Assembly (NCBI GenBank): GCA_020627825.1
Contig: JAHDGD010000022.1
Span: forward strand, 1-38,826
Origin: Saprospiraceae bacterium
Lineage (GTDB): Bacteria; Bacteroidota; Bacteroidia; Chitinophagales; Saprospiraceae
Direction of reading: 5' to 3'
DNA length: 38,826 nt
In this document: in pieces, positions 33,748-38,826 of the stretch
How positions within the stretch are numbered: position 1 is the stretch's first letter
Layout: each line of letters begins with the position of its first letter
The notes under the pieces: generated by a model
The model's database searches: none
What the model was told of the DNA's origin: nothing
What the model saw: the letters and a program-made list of their open reading frames with translations, nothing else
Position numbers and translations under genes: made by a program

Positions 33748-34782
33748 TTAAGAACAAGAACCACCTTCTATATGGTAAATTCCATCTTTAAGTGCGTAAT
33801 TAAATCCGTAAATAAGTTGCATTACATCAAGTACACTTTCTAAAGTAGAATCTTGATAAACAGGAGATGTAAAAACACATTTTTTCAGATCATCATTCTG
33901 TATAATGATATCAACATTATAATGATTTTCCAAAACAGAAAAAACATCTTCTAGAGAATCATCTTCAAAAGAGTAACCTCCTCTTATCCAAGAATCACCT
34001 TTATAAGATGATGCTTGCTTACGGTATAATTTTTTGGTATCAACTTCATAAATTCCCGTCATGTTCTCCATAAGTATAATATGCTTATTAGAGAGCTTAG
34101 GCTGAAGTTGTACTTTACCTTCTTTTACCATAACTGTAGTACCATCTTTGTCAGCATTAACATTAAACTTAGTGCCTAATACAGTAATTACAGCATTGTC
34201 CGTTTCAATTACAAATGGTTTATCACTTTTTTCTACATCGAAAAATGCAACACCATCAAGAAAAACCTTTCGTTCTTTGGAAGGTACCTCATCGAAATAC
34301 TTAACTGTAGATTTTTCATTGACCCATACTGTTGATCGATCAATTAATTGAATTTCTTGCTTCTGTTCAGATAACGTTGCTAAACTTGCATAAGAATTAT
34401 CCCCAGAATTTTTATCCAATAAAAATACAGCACTCAATAAAATAATAGCAGATGCCGCTATACCAGAAATCCATTTAAGTGGAGTTAAGGTACGGATTTT
34501 AGCAGTTGGCTGTTCTAAAATTGTTGATTCTTGTGTAGCTGGGGTAATTGCTTCTTGACGTATAGCTGAACGAAATCTATCTAGTGCAGATTCAGTCCGA
34601 TTTTCAAAAGAAACCGGCGGTGCGAAATTGGCACTTGCTTGCCAAATTTTTAGAATGGAGTCACTGAAAGCCTTATTCTCTGGTGACTGGGAAACCCAAT
34701 CAGACAATAGACTTTTGTCTACTTCTTCTAACTGTCCTGTGAATTGCTTATGCAGCAATTGTAAAATAAAATATTCTTTCAT
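33748..34782 (-). CDS. FecR-family anti-sigma factor
   Basis: A 344-residue protein. The cytoplasmic N-terminus (about 1-95) binds sigma. A membrane segment follows (WISGIAASAIILLSAVFLL, about 105-123). The FecR core is WVNEKSTVKYFDE ... VFLDGVAFFDVEKSDKPFVIET ... VLGTKFNVN ... TVMVKEGKVQL. The C-terminal DUF4974-type part (about 265-344) contains YSFEDDSLEDVFSVLENHY and would contact the receptor STN domain. It holds the ECF sigma inactive until the receptor signals. It lies 59 bp downstream of the sigma gene in the same operon. Confidence 0.92.
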   Translation of the reverse strand: MKEYFILQLLHKQFTGQLEEVDKSLLSDWVSQSPENKAFSDSILKIWQASANFAPPVSFENRTESALDRFRSAIRQEAITPATQESTILEQPTAKIRTLTPLKWISGIAASAIILLSAVFLLDKNSGDNSYASLATLSEQKQEIQLIDRSTVWVNEKSTVKYFDEVPSKERKVFLDGVAFFDVEKSDKPFVIETDNAVITVLGTKFNVNADKDGTTVMVKEGKVQLQPKLSNKHIILMENMTGIYEVDTKKLYRKQASSYKGDSWIRGGYSFEDDSLEDVFSVLENHYNVDIIIQNDDLKKCVFTSPVYQDSTLESVLDVMQLIYGFNYALKDGIYHIEGGSCS

Positions 34783-34841
34783 CGTCTTAGCGTATATTCT
34801 TTAGACAAAATATTTTGTCTGTACCCCTATCTCGTATTTAA

Positions 34842-35390
34842 TTATTTATAAGCTTCTACAGCGAGGCGAAGAATTTTAAGCGCTTTTCCGATTTGATTTT
34901 CGACTGTCTTTACGGAAATATCTAGCTTTTCAGCTATTTCTTTGTAGCTTAATTCTTCAAAACGACTAAGTGAAAATACCGTTCTACATTTCGGGGGAAG
35001 GCTTTCTATAGCCTCGTCAACAATATTCTGAAGGTCTTGTGCTTCTATATCGCTGCTGTGATCCCGAATTGACAACGTTTGCATTTCATAACTGTCATCG
35101 TCCTCAAATTTTACTTTATTCGCGCGTATATAATTTAATGCCTTGTTTACACCCGCACGCTTTAAGTAAGCTTTGACCGAAGTTTTAATATTCAATGTAT
35201 CCTTCTTTCGCCATATTTCTAAAAACACCTCTTGTGCAATGTCTTCAGAACGGGCAACATCAGGTATAATCCTGTACACCGCATAACATACATCAGAATA
35301 ATATTTTTTAAATAATGCTTCTGCTGCACTTTCTGCTGATGAAGGCTCATTCAACAATGAAATTATATTTCGATCCGTATTGTCAGTCAT
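34842..35390 (-). CDS. ECF RNA polymerase sigma-70 factor
   Basis: A 182-residue ECF sigma factor. Region 2 covers about 25-85 (KKYYSDVCYAVYRIIPDVAR, EDIAQEVFLEIWRKKDTL). Region 4 covers about 125-180, with ESLPPKCRTVFSLSRFEELS and the helix-turn-helix YKEIAEKLDISVKTVENQIGKAL. It should direct RNA polymerase to its own and the TonB receptor promoters when FecR is inactivated. Upstream lie two inverted repeats (35423-35448 and 35472-35497). It is first in the minus-strand cluster. Confidence 0.93.
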   Translation of the reverse strand: MTDNTDRNIISLLNEPSSAESAAEALFKKYYSDVCYAVYRIIPDVARSEDIAQEVFLEIWRKKDTLNIKTSVKAYLKRAGVNKALNYIRANKVKFEDDDSYEMQTLSIRDHSSDIEAQDLQNIVDEAIESLPPKCRTVFSLSRFEELSYKEIAEKLDISVKTVENQIGKALKILRLAVEAYK

Positions 35391-35811
35391 ACATCGTTAT
35401 GTAAGACAAAGACTATACCAAAAAAAGTTAAAAAACACACTAACTTTTAATTAATTCAAAATTAAAGAAAAACATATTATAAAAAAGAATAATATGTAAT
35501 TTTTTTTACAATTTTCATGAATTTTAACTATTTCTAAGCTTTGTTTGAGCTTTTAAAACACTTAAATATACAGCAATGAATTTATAATCGTCTTTATTTT
35601 AACACTTTGATCCATGAAATATCAAGTATTTAACATTTCTCAATCTATTTTTCATTAAATACCATGAATAAACATTTTTTCTTGCAGGTCCATTATGTTG
35701 AATGGTGTAATTTCGAATGATATCATACTATTCTATTTTTTCTTTATCTTTATACACCATACCCTACTTACTTTTAGAACATCAATTCTTAAACCCCAAA
35801 ATTGAAAACAA
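35391..35811. other. Divergent region upstream of ECF sigma gene
   Basis: A 421-bp gap between divergent genes. It contains AAAAGTTA-N10-TAACTTTT (35423-35448) and ACATATTA-N10-TAATATGT (35472-35497). TATCTTTA near 35744, ~60 bp before the LCAT-like gene, resembles a -7 box with a final A. No gene was seen. Confidence 0.5.
35472..35497. promoter_or_regulatory. ACATATTA-N10-TAATATGT palindrome, copy 2
   Basis: ACATATTA (35472-35479) and TAATATGT (35490-35497) are separated by 10 bases, with arms and spacing identical to copy 1. It lies 82 bp upstream of the sigma gene start. The T-run after it on the plus strand would also suit a terminator, but no plus-strand gene ends here. Confidence 0.5.
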
Positions 35812-36984
35812 ATGGACAGAAAACCTATTGTGCTGATCCCAGGCATACAAGGAACTAAACTTACAAACACTAACAATGTTGACTTCAAAACCATATGGTC
35901 AGGTGCAAAGAAGTTTTACACCAATCTCCATGACTTGCTTTTACAGTTTAATGGCGCCAGTGACTTAGGCCCAGAGAATATCATAGAACGTGCTGATGTA
36001 GAAAACTTAGCGTACTCTGAAATTGTAAATTACCTAAGAAGTCTAGGCTACCGAGTTTACATTTTTGGCTATGATTGGAGAAAATCGAATGTTGAATCTG
36101 GTGAAAAGTTACTTTCATTCGTAAAACGCATACAGTCAAAATTAAAAGAACCAAAAATTAATTTTATTACGCATAGCATGGGATGCCTTGTTTTATCTAG
36201 TATGATGAAATTACTTTCAGATACAGATAAAGAGAAATTCATCAATAAAGTCATTTTTACTGTACCTCCTTTCTTGGGATCAATAGAAGCAACTTATAAC
36301 CTAGTGATTGGGAAATCGAGATTATTCAATTCTAGTGATGATTTCAGAAAAGTAGGAAAAACATTCCCTGGATTGTATGAATTATTACCAGTCTATAAAG
36401 AAGCATATTCCTTTTCCGATGGTAAAGCCGTTAACTGGTATGACTTTGATGCATATTGGCAGCATCAAATTTCTGACGACCCCGTTCACATGGATAAATT
36501 AGATGATAAACAACGTTTGATTCGTCATCGTTTAGAAAAACTTGGACAAGTAAGAAACGACAATCATTTTATTTTGGACTTATCCAAACTCACTCCAGAA
36601 TTAAAGTCGCGGTGCATTGTTCTTGCTGGTGGAGGAGAACGGACTCAAACTAAAATTAAAATAAAGGAAAATCAAATTGTAAATGATCGAACATACAAGT
36701 TTTATTTTGATTTTGGAGAATTTGATGATGAAGAAAAAGATGCAGGTGATGGAACTGTTCCCTTAATTAGTTCAACTGCCTTTGCTGATTCTATCGATAC
36801 CTTTCGCATAGATACCAATTGGATTCAGAAACGGGCAGATTCTCACCTTATCATGGGAGATTGGCATGCATTCTTCTTAAATAACGGAAAAGTGCAAAAC
36901 ATCATACAACGGTATTTTAAACCAGATTTCAAACGGACAGAAACGTGGTTTCAATCTGCTGGAACTAAGGTTGATATGCTTTAA
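35812..36984 (+). CDS. LCAT-like alpha/beta hydrolase
   Basis: A 390-residue alpha/beta hydrolase of the lecithin:cholesterol acyltransferase-like family. The oxyanion loop is VLIPGIQGTKL (7-17). The nucleophile is Ser122 in THSMG, the acid Asp is likely in DAGDGTVPL, and His in DSHLIMGDWHAF completes the triad. There is no signal peptide, so it is probably cytoplasmic. Members are lipases, acyltransferases or esterases; the substrate is unknown. It is a single gene divergent from the sigma cluster. No close terminator was found downstream. Confidence 0.78.
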   Translation: MDRKPIVLIPGIQGTKLTNTNNVDFKTIWSGAKKFYTNLHDLLLQFNGASDLGPENIIERADVENLAYSEIVNYLRSLGYRVYIFGYDWRKSNVESGEKLLSFVKRIQSKLKEPKINFITHSMGCLVLSSMMKLLSDTDKEKFINKVIFTVPPFLGSIEATYNLVIGKSRLFNSSDDFRKVGKTFPGLYELLPVYKEAYSFSDGKAVNWYDFDAYWQHQISDDPVHMDKLDDKQRLIRHRLEKLGQVRNDNHFILDLSKLTPELKSRCIVLAGGGERTQTKIKIKENQIVNDRTYKFYFDFGEFDDEEKDAGDGTVPLISSTAFADSIDTFRIDTNWIQKRADSHLIMGDWHAFFLNNGKVQNIIQRYFKPDFKRTETWFQSAGTKVDML

Positions 36985-37256
36985 TACAATTAAATACTAA
37001 TTTAACTTTTTAATGAACCAATAGATTATATCATTTTAGTTTCTAGTTCGCTGAAAACACAGGAATAACAATGTGGGGAAAAATGAACAACTTTTCTTGC
37101 TCAAACAAGATTTTTGACATAGAGGTCCACCCAATTAAATAGATACGGGGCATTACAAAGTTAAATTTGTAAAAGATTAATCCTACTATGGTTTGCCCTT
37201 CTAGTTTTGTAGTTTAAAAGCCTTATATTTATAATACGTGAATAATACGAATCATA

Positions 37257-37634
37257 ATGAAAGTTACAAAAGAAAAAAATGACAAAATAGGAGAAATGAT
37301 TTTTGGATCAATTTATCCTCATTATTTGAACAGAATATTGAAAAATGGCAGGACTAAAGAAGAACTTGACCAAGTAATCAGGTGGTTTACTGGTTATGAT
37401 CAAGAAAAACTAAATTCCTTTATCGAAAATCAGACTACATTTCGTCATTTCTTCGAACATGCAACCATTCACCCAAATGAACATTTAATAAAAGGTGTTG
37501 TGTGTGGCTATCGCATTGAAGAAATAGAAGAACAATTTCAATTATATAAGCAATGCAGACAAATGGAAAAGTTGATTGATGAATTGGCAAAGGGTCGAAA
37601 AATGGAAAGAATTTTACGGGTAGTGAAGGTATGA
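37257..37634 (+). CDS. DUF2200 family protein
   Basis: A 125-residue cytoplasmic protein. FGSIYPHYLNRILKNGRTKE, DQVIRWFTGYDQEKL and VVCGYRIEEIEEQ match the conserved DUF2200 family closely and the length is usual. The function is unknown. It is a single gene, convergent with a lipoprotein gene, and is followed by a shared terminator at 37740-37769. Confidence 0.88.
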   Translation: MKVTKEKNDKIGEMIFGSIYPHYLNRILKNGRTKEELDQVIRWFTGYDQEKLNSFIENQTTFRHFFEHATIHPNEHLIKGVVCGYRIEEIEEQFQLYKQCRQMEKLIDELAKGRKMERILRVVKV

Positions 37635-37739
37635 AATAGGTAAACTTTCATTACGATTAAATTTATTTCAACTGACCTTTCATCTTTCTTAAAGTGTAGA
37701 CATTATGAAGTGGGAGAAAAACAAAACAAAAGCATCAAA

Positions 37740-37769
37740 AGAAAGTCGAGCTGCTTGTATCGGCTTTCT
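37740..37769. terminator. Convergent terminator hairpin
   Basis: AGAAAGTCGA (37740-37749) and TCGGCTTTCT (37760-37769) form a 10-bp stem with one G-U pair. On the minus strand a short T-run follows, 11 bases after the lipoprotein stop. Confidence 0.65.
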
Positions 37770-37779
37770 CAATTACCTA

Positions 37780-38115
37780 TTAATAAAAACAATATGAAAT
37801 TGAAATATCTATTTCTGTAGCATTATAGTTTGAGATATTATAAACAATATCAGCAATTCCAGGCTGATAAAAGTATTCCATTTTTTTTAATATGATTAAG
37901 GTATCCATTGGAGGCACTTTAGTTCCATCAAATAACATGGTATCATTAAATTTATAGCGAATTGTGGCATCATACTTTTTGTTCGTTTTAAACGAATGTG
38001 TAAAATTATGGTTAATTGATTCCTTCGTATTATTTAAAACAATGTCCACACACTCTTTACTGTTGCCGCAAGAAACTACGAATAATAAAATTATAAAGTA
38101 CAGATACTGTTTCAT
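37780..38115 (-). CDS. Small lipoprotein, unknown function
   Basis: A 111-residue protein. The signal peptide (YLYFIILLFVVSCGNSK) has a lipobox with Cys16. The mature part is beta-rich (ATIRYKFNDTMLF, TEIDISISYCFY) with Lys/Asn-rich stretches. I recognise no family. It is the downstream partner of another small lipoprotein gene (38198), 82 bp apart on the same strand. Confidence 0.65.
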   Translation of the reverse strand: MKQYLYFIILLFVVSCGNSKECVDIVLNNTKESINHNFTHSFKTNKKYDATIRYKFNDTMLFDGTKVPPMDTLIILKKMEYFYQPGIADIVYNISNYNATEIDISISYCFY

Positions 38116-38197
38116 GTTTTCAACTTATAAGCAGGTGATAAAATAGTAATTACATCAACTATGCAACACAAAAAAAAGTAAATTTTATTTTCACTGA

Positions 38198-38626
38198 CTA
38201 TTTAATATGAATCTTAGCAATAGAATCTAGCTCAAAACTTGAATAATATTCAAGACAATACTTTAATGTCCTTTTGCCTATTAGTCCTTCATTTCGCATT
38301 CTCTGAATTTCACTTTCATTACATTGAGGGCAGATCTTTGACTGCCTTTCTATACTGTCCTTAATAATAACGGTGTTCACTATATTCGCCAAAGAATCTA
38401 TGAGCATATAGTTCTTCGTACCTAAAGCATAATCATGACTATAACTTATATCATGCGAAAACAGAGCATCTTCTTCAAGTGATTTATTCACACAACTTTT
38501 AAAAAAAACAATTTTAAACTCCTGTACTTTCTGATCTGACCATTCCGATTCAACTTTTTTGTGTGTTGTTGTTCCGCAAGCTGCTAAAGTCAAGAATAGT
38601 AGAACATATAAAAAAATAGCTTTCAT
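38198..38626 (-). CDS. Small lipoprotein with CPQC motif, unknown function
   Basis: A 142-residue lipoprotein. The signal peptide (FLYVLLFLTLAACGTTT) has a lipobox with Cys17. The mature part is largely helical and holds C-P-Q-C (KICPQCNESE, about 98-107), which could be a redox or metal site. No family was recognised. It lies upstream of the second small lipoprotein gene on the same strand, possibly in one transcript. Confidence 0.65.
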   Translation of the reverse strand: MKAIFLYVLLFLTLAACGTTTHKKVESEWSDQKVQEFKIVFFKSCVNKSLEEDALFSHDISYSHDYALGTKNYMLIDSLANIVNTVIIKDSIERQSKICPQCNESEIQRMRNEGLIGKRTLKYCLEYYSSFELDSIAKIHIK

Positions 38627-38702
38627 AGTTTTAATTAAAACAACACTAATTTACGGAATTACTTACTTAAGAGTTCGATTTTATAGGTTGTATGCGATTA
38701 TA

Positions 38703-38826
38703 TCATGAAAAACCTATTGATTTTTCTTTCTTTCCAAAAATTTGCGATTGAATATTTCCATCTGCACCATTGGATTGACTCGCTTCGCTCGTCGATCCCT
38801 GTACGGGGGAAGCCTCAAATGAAAGC
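38703..38826 (-). CDS. Partial open frame at right edge, unknown
   Basis: On the minus strand a frame is open from the window edge to a TGA at 38705-38703 (40 codons), reading SPVQGSTSEASQSNGADG and then IFGKKEKSIGF. Codons 38779-38826 are noticeably more GC-rich than the window (GACGAGCGAAGCGAG, CCCCCGTACAGGG), so this end may be a gene tail, an insertion element or a repeat. I cannot tell which. Confidence 0.25.
   Translation of the reverse strand, partial: LSFEASPVQGSTSEASQSNGADGNIQSQIFGKKEKSIGFS

Noticed and set aside
37095-37110. TCTTG-CTCAAA-CAAGA hairpin after the LCAT-like gene as terminator
   Set aside because: The stem is only five AT-rich base pairs and lies over 100 bases after the stop; the short T-run alone is weak evidence.
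1-38826. tRNA, rRNA or CRISPR array
   Set aside because: No TTCGANNC-type arm with a CCA-proximal stem, no rRNA-like block and no regularly spaced direct repeats were found in any intergenic region.

Overview
The window is chromosomal DNA from a member of the Bacteroidota with an AT-rich genome. Several things in the sequence point there. One large secreted protein ends in a type IX secretion (T9SS) sorting domain. An ECF sigma / FecR anti-sigma / TonB-dependent receptor / lipoprotein cluster is present. Exported proteins have signal peptides ending in Ala-Gln. There are CarboxypepD_reg-like outer-membrane barrels, DUF3810 and DUF4249-like proteins, and at least one TAnnTTTG-type -7 promoter element. 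I cannot assign a genus.

Layout. 1-338: end of a REP-associated (RAYT/Y1-type) transposase-like frame cut by the window edge. 648-1550: sugar-phosphate nucleotidyltransferase. 1869-5439 (minus): a tight operon folD > prmA > glsA-like > glsB-like, joining one-carbon metabolism, ribosomal protein methylation and the two acyltransferases of glycine/ornithine-type aminolipid synthesis. 5763-8921 (minus): T9SS cargo with its own terminator. 9355-9933 (minus): PAP2 phosphatase, divergent from the plus-strand operon glmM > cysteine desulfurase > ribD > DUF5686 barrel (10003-16044). 16601-17170: periplasmic thioredoxin-fold protein. 17319-21451 (minus): GNAT > membrane-anchored nuclease > HerA-like ATPase > exported TPR-like protein. 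21454-22988: outer-membrane barrel and a probable futalosine hydrolase (menaquinone). 23020-24069 (minus): DUF3810 metalloprotease-like protein. 24223-25574: thioredoxin, terminator, DUF58 protein. 25571-26729 (minus): PPK2 polyphosphate kinase and an S4 RNA-binding protein. 27133-28912: a YpdA-type flavoprotein facing a Crp/Fnr regulator, with large palindromes upstream of both. 28913-29929: gene-poor kilobase with a mobile-like repeat. 29930-35390 (minus): ECF sigma > FecR > TonB receptor > lipoprotein. 35812-38626: LCAT-like hydrolase, DUF2200 protein and two small lipoproteins.

The most unusual material lies between or across genes. (1) A ~168-bp element with terminal inverted repeats occurs twice, in opposite orientations, with identical internal spacing of shared blocks (5486-5652 and 29349-29517). 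(2) A short palindrome family, GGGCTTAAAGCCC or GG(G)CTTNCGCCC followed by A-runs, occurs at eight places. It always has the same orientation relative to local transcription, and three times it forms the end of a signal peptide or the start of a protein. (3) A near-perfect 38-bp palindrome with a TGTGA-N4-TCACA core lies upstream of ypdA, and a TGTAA-N6-TTACA palindrome lies just upstream of the adjacent Crp/Fnr gene. (4) ACATATTA-N10-TAATATGT occurs twice, upstream of the ECF sigma gene and between the TonB receptor and its lipoprotein. All calls come from reading the sequence; no database search was possible.
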